Source: Leptolyngbya sp. SIO1E4 (GTDB taxonomy: Bacteria; Cyanobacteriota; Cyanobacteriia; Phormidesmidales; Phormidesmidaceae). Taken from it: a stretch of DNA of 64,000 bases. Within the stretch, counting starts at the first letter, position 1. Every line of letters begins with the position of its first letter. The notes beneath the pieces are model-generated. The model did no database searches. It was not told the DNA's origin and saw only the letters and a list, made by a program, of their open reading frames with translations. Location of the stretch: contig JAAHFU020000004.1 in the NCBI GenBank assembly GCA_010672825.2, positions 558,001-622,000 of the forward strand, read 5' to 3'. Positions 1 through 8,237 of this stretch are shown here, piece by piece. Both the position numbers and the translations under genes were made by a program.

Positions 1-378
1 AGCGATCGCGTCTGCCTGAATTGACTGACAGCCCTGATCGCGTCCCAGTAGACTTTCCAACGCGGTTGCCGTTTGCCGCAATTTGATGAGTCGCTGCAAG
101 ATGGTTTGATACTGCTGCTGAAGCTGGGGTAACAGCGAATCCGTCCCATTGGATTGGGCCTGCTCAGTCAACATCTGTTTGATATGGGAGAGCTGAAATC
201 CTTGCTGCTTCAGCGCCGCAATGCGCTTTAATCGCTGCACATCGGTATCGCTATACAGTCGATAGTTACCATGGGAGCGCTCCGGCTGCGGCAGTAGCCC
301 AATCTGATGGTAGTGCCGCACCATACGAGGCGTCATGCCATGGCCAACGGTCTGAGTCAGTTCTTTGATGGTAAGCAT
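1..378 (-). CDS. MerR-family regulator, N-terminal 126 residues (runs off window)
   Basis: The frame is open on the minus strand from the ATG at 376-378 to the window edge, so the C-terminus is missing. It begins MLTIKELTQTVG, followed by the MerR winged-helix signature (MVRHYHQIGLLPQPER, then NYRLYSDTDVQRLKRI) and a long Gln- and Leu-rich dimerisation helix from about residue 75. MerR proteins bind as dimers to over-long promoter spacers and twist them when a metal or other ligand is present. The gene is divergent from a CoaT-like metal ATPase, and a matching palindrome lies in the 67-bp gap, so metal-responsive control of that ATPase is likely. The effector cannot be named because the C-terminal ligand site is outside the window. 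Confidence 0.85.
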   Translation of the reverse strand, partial: MLTIKELTQTVGHGMTPRMVRHYHQIGLLPQPERSHGNYRLYSDTDVQRLKRIAALKQQGFQLSHIKQMLTEQAQSNGTDSLLPQLQQQYQTILQRLIKLRQTATALESLLGRDQGCQSIQADAIA

Positions 379-380
379 AG

Positions 381-406
381 CCTTGACTTTAACATCAATG
401 TCAAGG
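381..406. promoter_or_regulatory. MerR-type operator/promoter
   Basis: CCTTGAC at 381-387 and GTCAAGG at 400-406 form a perfect 7-bp inverted repeat with a 12-bp spacer between the divergent MerR and ATPase genes. TTGACT at 383-388 can serve as a -35 element for the ATPase; a weak -10 (TTATTC) follows at the wide spacing usual for MerR-controlled promoters. The site looks intact although the ATPase it would drive is broken. Confidence 0.7.
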
Positions 407-445
407 TTTATTCTGGTGCCCCTGACACAATGAACTTCGGTTGGC

Positions 446-1354
446 ATGGCTCACAGCTTTCCCATTCCTTGGCAGCAGCGATTTCAGCATTGGCTGCAGA
501 CATATCCAGAGGCGATCGCAGCCGTTACCTGTGGACTCCTGACCCTGTTGGGCTGGTTCGCGCTGGTTGGCACTTGGATTGGCATAGGTATTTGGATCTT
601 ATTAGCGGCTTACGTCATCGGCGGGTTCGATAATGCCCGAGAAGGCGTGACGACCCTGTGGCAAGAGCACGAACTGGATGTTGACTTACTGATGATCGTG
701 GCGGCATTGGGGGCGGCCATCCTCGGTCTATGGCAGCGACAGTATTACCTGCTGGTAGATGGAGCCGTGCTGATTTTAATCTTTGCCATTAGTGGAGCGC
801 TGGAAAGTATTGCCATGTATCGGACGGAGCGAAATATCCGCAGTTTGATGCAGCTTGCGCCAGATCGAGCCCGGGTGATGGTGCAGGGCCAGGAGCAGAT
901 GGTGGCAACGCAGCAGTTGCGAGTAGGTGATCGCATCTTGATTAAACCGGGGGAACTCGTTCCGACCGATGGCCTGATTCAGGAAGGTCACAGCGCTGTG
1001 AATCAAGCGCCCCTCACGGGGGAATCGATTCCGGTAGAGAAGGCGATCGGTGATGAAGTGTTTGCAGGCACCATTAACGGTAATGGTGCTTTGACCGTGG
1101 AGTTGCATAAGCCGCCAGAGAGCAGCCTGATTCAGCGAGTGATTCGGCTGGTGGAGCAGGCTAAAACCTCCGCTCCGCCGTCCCAACAGTTTTTGGAAAC
1201 CTTTGAGCGGGGCTATGCCAAGGTCGTTGTGGGGGCGGGGCTCCTGCTAGCACTCCTGCCGCCGCTGCTGTTGCAGTGGAGTTGGGAAACAACTATCTAC
1301 CGGGCACTGATTTTTCTGGTGGTAGCTTCGCCCTGCACTGAGGATTCCGCCTAA
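446..1354 (+). pseudogene. CoaT-like P1B-type heavy-metal ATPase, truncated after SPC
   Basis: The 302-residue product has the N-terminal membrane helices, the actuator loop with TGES (LTGESIPVEK) and the next helices, ending ...LVVASPC followed by five unrelated residues and a stop. In P1B ATPases the CPC/SPC motif sits in the metal-binding helix, and the phosphorylation (DKTGT) and nucleotide domains follow; all of that is missing here. SPC rather than CPC is typical of the P1B-4 (CoaT, Co/Zn) group. Without the phosphorylation domain it cannot be a working pump. It lies divergent from a MerR gene, the usual arrangement of coaR/coaT-type loci. The break falls just at the SPC codons, suggesting deletion or recombination. 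Confidence 0.8.
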
Positions 1355-1470
1355 ACATCTACTTCCTTCACTTATTTGGCAAACTTCGGCGCGCACGAAT
1401 TTACTAAGCAGTTTGCCAAAATCCTTAAAACGCGTTCGTTATCGCCATACTTGTTACCTTCCTTGCCATC
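1355..1470 (+). other. Junction between truncated ATPase and ABC permease
   Basis: This 116-bp stretch has no intact gene. A short open stretch in the frame of the following permease (1432-1470) encodes hydrophobic residues (FVIAILVTFLAI), which could be the last membrane helix of the lost ATPase or simply a 5' extension of the permease. The first reading is a guess; a protein search of the three forward frames would decide. Confidence 0.3.
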
Positions 1471-2310
1471 ATGACCATTGCAGCTGAAATTACCCGCGTG
1501 ATTGAACTGTTTCAACTGCCCTTTATGCAGCGAGCACTGATGGGGGGTGTGTTGACTGGCCTCATGGGAGGACTACTGGGCAGCTTTACTATCCTGCGGC
1601 AATTATCGTTTTTTAGCGAAGCCCTAGGAGAATCAGCCCTGCTAGGCATCGGCATTGGATTGCTACTGGGTTTGGAAGAATCCTGGATATTATTTCCTTT
1701 TGCGGTCGTGTTTGCTCTCTGTATTGCCTACTTTTTAGAGCGTACTAACCTCTGGACAGATACTCTATTGAACATTGTGTGCTCATCTTCTCTAGCTCTG
1801 GGCATCATTCTGCTCAGCTTTCAAGATGGGTATCAGGGGGGCATTGACAGCCTACTATTTGGCGATATTCTGGCAGTCCGAACCACCGACCTGATTGCTA
1901 GCAGCATACTTTTCGTGGTGTGCGCCGGGTTTATTGCTTTAACTCTGCGATCGCAGATTCTCCTCACCCTACACGAACCAATGGCAATAGCCAGGGGTGT
2001 AAATGTATCCGCCCAGCGCACAGCCTTTATTGTGCTGCTTGCCCTGGTGGTGGGGGTCTCTATCAAAGCGATCGGCATTTTATTAATTGGGGCCTTTATC
2101 GTTATTCCAGCCAGTGCGGCCCGTCTCCTCAGCCGTCAGTTCACCCACTACATCCTTATCTCCGCTGGCTTGGGTGCCATTAGCGCCATTATTGGGATGC
2201 TCCTGTCTGCCCTGTTTGACCTCCCCTCTGGCCCTAGCATTGTTGCCGTACAACTAGGGATTTTCCTGCTAGCTGCTATGAGTCCCACTGCACGCGAGAG
2301 TGCCCCTTAA
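1471..2310 (+). CDS. ZnuB/MntB-like metal ABC transporter permease
   Basis: This 279-residue protein is almost entirely hydrophobic with about eight membrane helices. It carries family hallmarks: LPFMQRALMGGVLTGLMGG near the N-terminus, LRQLSFFSEALGESALLG, and VGVSIKAIGILLIGAFIVIP in the C-terminal half. It belongs to the ABC-3 family that imports Zn2+, Mn2+ or Fe2+ with a solute-binding protein and an ATPase. Neither partner is next to it: upstream is a truncated efflux ATPase, and downstream an IS fragment whose end overlaps its stop by 4 bp. It is therefore an orphan stranded by rearrangement and may or may not still work with partners elsewhere. The metal cannot be predicted from the permease alone. 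Confidence 0.8.
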   Translation: MTIAAEITRVIELFQLPFMQRALMGGVLTGLMGGLLGSFTILRQLSFFSEALGESALLGIGIGLLLGLEESWILFPFAVVFALCIAYFLERTNLWTDTLLNIVCSSSLALGIILLSFQDGYQGGIDSLLFGDILAVRTTDLIASSILFVVCAGFIALTLRSQILLTLHEPMAIARGVNVSAQRTAFIVLLALVVGVSIKAIGILLIGAFIVIPASAARLLSRQFTHYILISAGLGAISAIIGMLLSALFDLPSGPSIVAVQLGIFLLAAMSPTARESAP

Positions 2311-2609
2311 TTCAGGCCGGGCGCACGGCGGTATCCCCCTTGGGGAATCGCTGCTGAACGACCACCATGACAGAGCTGATTCAACAAGCCTGAGAGCCCC
2401 GAGGCTCGATATTTCAGCAACCACCGTTGGACCGTTTCACGAGGAAAACCCAGCATCCGTCCCACCTGGGTGATGGAGGTCGCTTCACCACTTTTGAGTA
2501 AATATAAGGCTTGTACTCGCGTGTTCTGTCTGAGTTGTTTTTGCGCCTTCATCAAGTGCAATAGCTCGGTAGCCTCTTCCTGAATCACGATTTTGCTGAC
2601 GCCACTCAT
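2307..2609 (-). pseudogene. IS630-family transposase remnant, N-terminal HTH only
   Basis: From the Met at 2609 about 75 residues match the N-terminal helix-turn-helix of IS630-type transposases (LLKSGEATSITQVGRMLG, then TVQRWLLKYRASGLSGLL). The family resemblance then stops and the frame ends without any DDE catalytic domain. The remnant lies between a stranded permease and a response regulator that lacks its first half, so the element probably took part in the rearrangement of this region. No terminal inverted repeats could be paired. Confidence 0.65.
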
Positions 2610-2700
2610 CGCCTTCTGCCCAGCGCAATGTCGCAACAATCCGTGCTGAGCGGAGAGGGTTGACGGGCCAGGACGCGCTAAACTCTCGCGCCCTCCCAGG

Positions 2701-3232
2701 GATGCGATCGCTCAGGCCCTAGACCTGAAACCGCACATCATTACTGATGGATGTGCGCATGCCTGAAATGAATGGGGTGAAGGCAACCGCGCAGATCGGG
2801 CAGGCGCTACCCACCTGCCAAATCATTATGCTCACCACCTTTGATGATGAAGAGTTTATTGTTCAGTCTCTCTTAGCCGGTGCCTGTGGCTATTTGATGA
2901 AGGATATTCCCCCTAAAGACCTGGTCCAAGCCATTAAGCTGGCCCACGCGGGGGTTTACCAGTTAGCCCCTGAGGTCGCAGGTAAGCTCATCGGAGCCCT
3001 TAAACACAAACAAGAACCTGTCACTAAACCTCAAATTGAGACACCGCTAACGGCGAGAGAACTAGAGGTATTAAAGCTTCTGGCGAAAGGGACAACGAAT
3101 AAAGGCATTGCCCAAGCGCTTCACGTGAGTGAGGGAACGGTCAAAAATCACGTTTCTAATATTTTGATGCGGCTTGAGCTAAGAGACCGTACACAGGCCG
3201 CTATCTACGCGGTAGAGAATGGCTTGAGCTGA
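2701..3232 (+). pseudogene. NarL/LuxR-family response regulator, truncated and frameshifted
   Basis: The ORF from ATG 2747 encodes MDVRMPEMNGVKAT, the phosphoacceptor Asp loop of a receiver domain, then the conserved TTFDDEEF and K of YLMKDIPP, and a LuxR-type HTH (LTARELEVLKLLAKG, then VSEGTVKNHVSNIL). The first ~45 residues of the receiver, with the acidic DD pair, are absent. In the preceding frame 2701-2742 reads DAIAQALDLKPHII, the normal sequence just before LMDVRMP; one extra base at 2743 breaks the frame. Upstream of 2701 homology ends near the IS630 remnant. It may still make a DNA-binding fragment, but a phosphorylation-controlled regulator is unlikely. No sensor kinase is adjacent. 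Confidence 0.75.
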
Positions 3233-3354
3233 TCGATCTGGCACTGGGTTCACGCCTGAAATTAAGGGTGCTGTCGCAACAAGGGATGGCTGAAACGCTT
3301 GACTAGAAAACAGTTGAGCTATCAAGACTGGCCAAACACAAATGCGTACTGCTA

Positions 3355-3360
3355 TATAAT
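3355..3360 (+). promoter_or_regulatory. Probable -10 element of the helicase gene
   Basis: A perfect TATAAT lies 27 bp before the ATG at 3388. No good -35 hexamer is present at 17 bp, so this is the -10 of a weak or activator-dependent promoter. Confidence 0.4.
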
Positions 3361-3387
3361 GACCATCTGGTCTCAAAGTCTGTTTTC

Positions 3388-4647
3388 ATGGCTTCTGACT
3401 TGCTGGCTCAGCAAAAACCCCTTCACCAGAAGTATCTACAGCTGAGGGATATACCGCGATCGCTGGTGCAAGTCTTTGCCCTGCTGTACCAACCTGTTGG
3501 TCGTACCAAAGCGCTCAACTGTTGGAATACGGCGATTCCCCCCACGGTTACCTGGGCAAGCACTTTAAATCCCCATCACTTTCATCCCCTTGTGCGGGAA
3601 TTGCTGAACGGGGGTCTTTTGACCCAGGAGCCGAATGAAGGGCCTCGCTGCGCTGATTTGCTGGTCGATATCGCCGTGCGGGATGCCGTTAAAGAAGGCA
3701 CCTTTGAGCCGATCGCCCAAACCATTGCTGAACAGTTCCCCATCAGGACGCGCTACTACGAATATGGGCCGCGCGTTTTCTCGAAAGCCTCTGAGTTCAT
3801 GCGTGAGCTACGCATTGCCTTCTACCGCCAAGACGCCCATGCAATCGAGTCCTTGGACGAGGATTTTCAGGGAACCTTCTGGAATTCAACGCTAAAACTG
3901 CCTCGCCTCTTACAGAATATTCTCAACAATCCTTTTGACCACGAGTGGTTTGCGAGCCTATCTATTGACTTTCAGCAATACGTGCTGAGCACTGTTTTAG
4001 CGGACTCAGCACGGCGCTGTATTCCAGCAGACAATGCCTTTGAACTGCTGGAGGCAACCTACGACACTCAGCAGGACAGCCCAGAGTTGGATCTGCTCTA
4101 TGTCGAGCAGCTTTGGCTCCGGGGGCATTTGGGGGAAGCCAGCGCAGTCCTGGCTAGGATCAGCAATAGTTCTCAGAAGGGGAAATTTGAGGCGTTGAGG
4201 GGGGCAATCGCGTTTCTCAACGGTCACACAGAAGCAGCCCTGACTCATTACCGCTCGGGGCTGAAAGCGGCTGGGAAATCTCAAAGCGCCCAATCTACTT
4301 GGTTTCAGATGCCGGCTACTCTGCTCTATTTGTTTGCCTTGCTGAAAGACGGTAGCCCAGCCGCCTATCGAGCTGCCGAAAATTATGCCACTTTGCTGCA
4401 AAAGTATGCCGGACATTGGCTTTTCTCAGCGATGCCGCTGTTCCTCCACCTGCTGAAAAATCAGCAGGGCCGATTCACTCCAGCGGTGACAGAGCGATTC
4501 ACTCGCTACACCGTGAAGAAAACAGGACTGGCTGCCCTGCTCGAAATTTACAGTCTTTACTGGCTGGGGCTGCAAGACCTTGATCAGTGGCTACCGGCTC
4601 AGCTCCCTCGCCTCTACCGAACAGCGTCACAGGCAGACTATGGCTGA
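3388..4647 (+). CDS. N-terminal part of SNF2-family protein, ended by in-frame TGA
   Basis: This 419-residue segment starts at ATG 3388, just after a TATAAT box. It is rich in helical repeat-like pairs (residues about 215-400: ELLEATYDTQQ, YVEQLWLRGHLGEASAVL, GHTEAALTHYRSGL), resembling a degenerate TPR array. It ends ...QADYG then TGA, and the same frame continues past the stop as IALETVELMARFHYE into the helicase at 4654. Large bacterial SNF2 proteins of about 1,400 residues carry such an N-terminal helical region, and YG-W-IALE would be the natural reading (TGG to TGA). Either this is one gene with a nonsense mutation, or two polypeptides are made; the first is likelier. Confidence 0.75.
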   Translation: MASDLLAQQKPLHQKYLQLRDIPRSLVQVFALLYQPVGRTKALNCWNTAIPPTVTWASTLNPHHFHPLVRELLNGGLLTQEPNEGPRCADLLVDIAVRDAVKEGTFEPIAQTIAEQFPIRTRYYEYGPRVFSKASEFMRELRIAFYRQDAHAIESLDEDFQGTFWNSTLKLPRLLQNILNNPFDHEWFASLSIDFQQYVLSTVLADSARRCIPADNAFELLEATYDTQQDSPELDLLYVEQLWLRGHLGEASAVLARISNSSQKGKFEALRGAIAFLNGHTEAALTHYRSGLKAAGKSQSAQSTWFQMPATLLYLFALLKDGSPAAYRAAENYATLLQKYAGHWLFSAMPLFLHLLKNQQGRFTPAVTERFTRYTVKKTGLAALLEIYSLYWLGLQDLDQWLPAQLPRLYRTASQADYG

Positions 4648-4653
4648 ATTGCC

Positions 4654-7608
4654 TTGGAAACCGTGGAGCTGATGGCCCGCTTTCACTATGAGGATTTGCC
4701 AGAAGCGCTTCACACTGAGTTGGCGGAGGCCCTGCGCGAAGAAATTGGCAGTCACCCCATTATCAATGCGGTTCGATGCCAGGAGCCGTGGGAGTTATCA
4801 CTGGGGGCATTGGCGAATCTAGCCGGGCCAGTCGCTGCCAATGGGGCAACGGCAGTCCATTCTACCTTTCGCGTGATCTGGAAACTGCGGTTTAAATCCC
4901 TATCCAGCTGGGAGCTGATGCCGATAGAGCAAAAGCGGAGTGCCCGAGGCGGCTGGACTAAGGGCAAAGCGATCGCCCTCAAGCGTCTGCACTCGGTGAG
5001 TGATCGGCCCGATTACTTGACCCCAGATGATGAGCAGATCTGTGACACGCTCAAGACCCAACGGGACACGCAACGGTACTACTACGGCAAGTCAACTTAC
5101 GAATTTAAGGACAAGACTTTTCTGGCATTAGTGGGGCATCCCCGCGTGTTTTGGGCCGATACCGAAAATGTGCGGGTGGATATCGTGAAAGGAGAGCCGG
5201 AACTCGTCGTCAAGCGGTTACCTGGCGATCGCCTCCGCCTTGAACTGGTGCCTGGGATTCAAAAAGAGTCAGCTGTTTTGGTCTTCAAAGAAACCCCGAC
5301 GCGGCTCAAGGTTATTGAAGTAAATGACAATCATCGTCGCATTGCCGAGCTGTTGGGCGCCCACCATCGGCTGGAGGTGCCAGCCCAGGCACATGATCAG
5401 GTGCTGCAGGCGATCGCGGCGGTTTCCAGTTTAGTTACAGTACAGTCCGATATTGGTGGGGGCGTCGCGGTGGAGGAAGTTCCCTCTGATGCAACGCCAC
5501 GGGTACATTTATTGCCCGCTGGGGAAGGGCTCAAAGTTTCTCTGCTGACCCATCCATTTCCGGAGGGAGGCTCTTACTACACTCCCGGTCAGGGTGGCGC
5601 CACGGTCATCGCTGAGGTGGAGGGTCAGCGGCTCCAAACTCAACGTGACCTCAAGGAAGAGCGGAAACGCGCTAAAGCTGTGAAAACGGCCTGTGAAGTT
5701 CTGCAGACGTATAAAGCTAAGAAAGGGGAATGGCTGATTGAAGAACTCTCTGATTGTTTAGAGCTGTTGTTGCAGCTAAAGGCCCTGGGAGATCGCGTTC
5801 GGATTGAATGGCCAGAGGGCGAAAAGTTCCGGGTGTCGCAGCAGCTTGGCCTGTCGGATTTCAAGATGAATATTCGGCGTCAAAAAGACTGGTTTGCAGC
5901 GAGCGGCGAAGTCCAGGTCAGCGAAGATCAGGTGCTGGATATGCAACAGCTAATGACCCTGTTGGAGGGCACCCCTGGAAAGTTTATCGAACTGTCGGAT
6001 GGACAGTTTTTAGCCCTGACCGACGAATTCCGTAAACGGCTACAGACCTTAAAGCACCTCTCCGAATCTAACGGGAAGGAACTGCGGGTGCATGGCCTGG
6101 CGGCCCTCGCCCTGGACGACATGGTCGAAGATGTAGAACAGCTGAAGGTGGATAAAGCCTGGAAAACGCATCTGAAACGTATCAAAACCGCTCGTTCCCT
6201 CGAGCCGCAGATGCCCACTGAACTGCAAGCCACCCTGCGTGACTATCAACGAGAAGGCTATACCTGGTTAGCCCGACTGGCCCACTGGGGTGTAGGAGCC
6301 TGCCTGGCTGATGATATGGGGCTGGGCAAAACTTTGCAGGCGATCGCCGTTATCCTCAGCCGCTGTAGCGAAGGCCCATCGCTGGTGATTGCACCCACCT
6401 CAGTCGGCTTGAACTGGATGAGTGAAACCGAGCGCTTTGCCCCCAGCCTGCAGGTACAGGTCTTGGGCAGTGGCGATCGCCAAAAGCTGCTGGATAGCCT
6501 GGGGGCGAATGACCTCTTGATTTGCAGCTACGGTTTGCTGCAGCAAAAAGAAGTCGCGGCGATGCTGGCCAAACTCACCTGGGAGACGATCGTCCTCGAC
6601 GAAGCCCAAGCCATTAAAAACACCGCCACCAAACGCTCTCAGTCGGCAATGGCGCTACAGAGCAACTTCAAAGTCATCACCACGGGCACCCCCATTGAAA
6701 ATCATTTGGGCGAGCTCTGGAATCTGTTTCGGTTCATCAATCCCGGTCTGCTGGGGTCTCTGGACAGCTTTAATCAGCGGTTCGCGTATCCCATCGAACG
6801 TGAAAAGGATGACGCGGCCCGTGAAGCCTTACGTCGCCTCATCCAACCCTTTATTTTGCGACGCACCAAAGACCAAGTGCTGAAGGAGTTACCCTCCCGC
6901 ACCGAAATTACTCTACAGGTTGAACTCAGCCCTGAGGAAATGGCCTTTTATGAGGCACTGCGTCGGGAGGCGATCGAGAAGCTCAGCGACAGTGAGGCCG
7001 AGGCTGGCCCTAAACATTTGCAGGTGCTAGCGGAAATCATGCGGCTCCGACGAGCCTGCTGCAATCCCCGACTGGTGCGCCCCGAGATGGGCCTGGCCAG
7101 TACCAAGCTACAGCAGTTCGGCGAAGTGCTGGAAGAACTGCTAGACAACAATCACAAGGCGCTTGTCTTCAGTCAGTTTGTCGATCATCTGACCATCCTA
7201 AGAGAGTATCTAGACAAACAACAGATTCCTTATCAGTACCTGGATGGCAGCACTCCGGCTAAGCAGCGGAAGATCCGTGTCGATGCCTTTCAACAAGGGG
7301 ACGGGGATGTCTTTTTGATTAGCCTCAAGGCGGGTGGCACGGGTCTGAATCTCACCGCGGCGGATTATGTGATCCATATGGACCCCTGGTGGAATCCAGC
7401 GGTGGAAGATCAAGCCAGCGATCGCGCCCATCGCATTGGTCAACAGCGCCCCGTGACAATCTATCGCCTGGTGGCCAAAGGCACGATTGAAGACAAAATC
7501 GTGGCGCTGCATCAAACCAAACGGGACCTGGCCGACAGCCTCCTAACTGGTTCAGATGTCAGCGGCAAGATATCTACTGATGAGTTGTTGTCATTAATTC
7601 AGAATTAG
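4654..7608 (+). CDS. SNF2/RapA-like DEAD/DEAH helicase, C-terminal part of the split gene
   Basis: Two RecA-like lobes form a complete SWI2/SNF2 ATPase: motif I LADDMGLGKTLQAIAVI (about residue 550), DEAQ box VLDEAQAIKN (about 648), motif III TGTPIENHLGELW, RRTKDQVLKELPSRTE, then lobe 2 with KALVFSQFVDHLTILREYL, SLKAGGTGLNLTAADYV and motif VI DRAHRIGQQRPV. The N-terminal ~530 residues are the accessory domain seen in large bacterial SNF2 proteins. Such enzymes are dsDNA translocases that remodel nucleoprotein. The region is in frame with 3388-4647, separated only by TGA at 4645-4647. Independent translation would need TTG 4654 or ATG 4672, and no good ribosome-binding site is visible. All helicase motifs look intact, so the nonsense change is probably recent, suppressed, or a sequencing error. 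Confidence 0.88.
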   Translation: METVELMARFHYEDLPEALHTELAEALREEIGSHPIINAVRCQEPWELSLGALANLAGPVAANGATAVHSTFRVIWKLRFKSLSSWELMPIEQKRSARGGWTKGKAIALKRLHSVSDRPDYLTPDDEQICDTLKTQRDTQRYYYGKSTYEFKDKTFLALVGHPRVFWADTENVRVDIVKGEPELVVKRLPGDRLRLELVPGIQKESAVLVFKETPTRLKVIEVNDNHRRIAELLGAHHRLEVPAQAHDQVLQAIAAVSSLVTVQSDIGGGVAVEEVPSDATPRVHLLPAGEGLKVSLLTHPFPEGGSYYTPGQGGATVIAEVEGQRLQTQRDLKEERKRAKAVKTACEVLQTYKAKKGEWLIEELSDCLELLLQLKALGDRVRIEWPEGEKFRVSQQLGLSDFKMNIRRQKDWFAASGEVQVSEDQVLDMQQLMTLLEGTPGKFIELSDGQFLALTDEFRKRLQTLKHLSESNGKELRVHGLAALALDDMVEDVEQLKVDKAWKTHLKRIKTARSLEPQMPTELQATLRDYQREGYTWLARLAHWGVGACLADDMGLGKTLQAIAVILSRCSEGPSLVIAPTSVGLNWMSETERFAPSLQVQVLGSGDRQKLLDSLGANDLLICSYGLLQQKEVAAMLAKLTWETIVLDEAQAIKNTATKRSQSAMALQSNFKVITTGTPIENHLGELWNLFRFINPGLLGSLDSFNQRFAYPIEREKDDAAREALRRLIQPFILRRTKDQVLKELPSRTEITLQVELSPEEMAFYEALRREAIEKLSDSEAEAGPKHLQVLAEIMRLRRACCNPRLVRPEMGLASTKLQQFGEVLEELLDNNHKALVFSQFVDHLTILREYLDKQQIPYQYLDGSTPAKQRKIRVDAFQQGDGDVFLISLKAGGTGLNLTAADYVIHMDPWWNPAVEDQASDRAHRIGQQRPVTIYRLVAKGTIEDKIVALHQTKRDLADSLLTGSDVSGKISTDELLSLIQN

Positions 7609-8237
7609 TTGATGTAAAGTTGCCGGGGCATCGAATCATTGCCAGTACCACAGTGACCTGAGCCTTGAACTTTACGGGCGAAGATGGATTTACGCCCTAG
7701 AATTATGGACTGACCAAACAGCAAGTCTCATCAGTCTTAAACTCAATAAACGTCACTATTTTTGCCCTGTTTTTAGCACAGATTAGAGGTGCAACGCCTT
7801 AATTCAGAACACTTCTTAGGCAGATTGTCACCCTTTCAAAGTTCACACAATCCTACAAACATTGCTTGAAGCTCACAAAGCCCGTATTCATCTTTGGCTA
7901 TCCAATCAAATTGGGTGTAATCAGACTAAGCCGTATAGCATATCCTGTAGTTAGAAACTTTATGACACGACTACGACTATTGGAATAGAGTTACCTCCAG
8001 TATTTACTATCTCCTATGCAAATTCCTGGTGAACATCAATAGCATCATCGTTAACTAACTAGCTCCTGATAAGAGGGGAGGACGTCAATACAGATATCTA
8101 GTGCAGCGTCAAGCCTTGATTTTAGGGTTGCCACCTTTGAAAAAGCTTGTCAAACAAGAGCTTCAGAGAGAACCAACCCTAATTCTTAGTGTTGACAGAG
8201 CACTAGTTTCGTCTCTTAAAAAGAGAAGGGATGCAAC
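7609..8237. other. Intergenic region, 630 bp
   Basis: No gene of convincing length or composition is seen on either strand. It is AT-richer than the flanking genes. TTGACA at 8192-8197 with CTTAAA 17 bp later could be a promoter for the serine hydrolase that starts at 8238. Nothing else was recognised. Confidence 0.4.

Noticed and set aside
776-1186. 136-residue minus-strand ORF inside the CoaT-like gene
   Set aside because: It is a shadow of the strong P-type ATPase frame on the plus strand.
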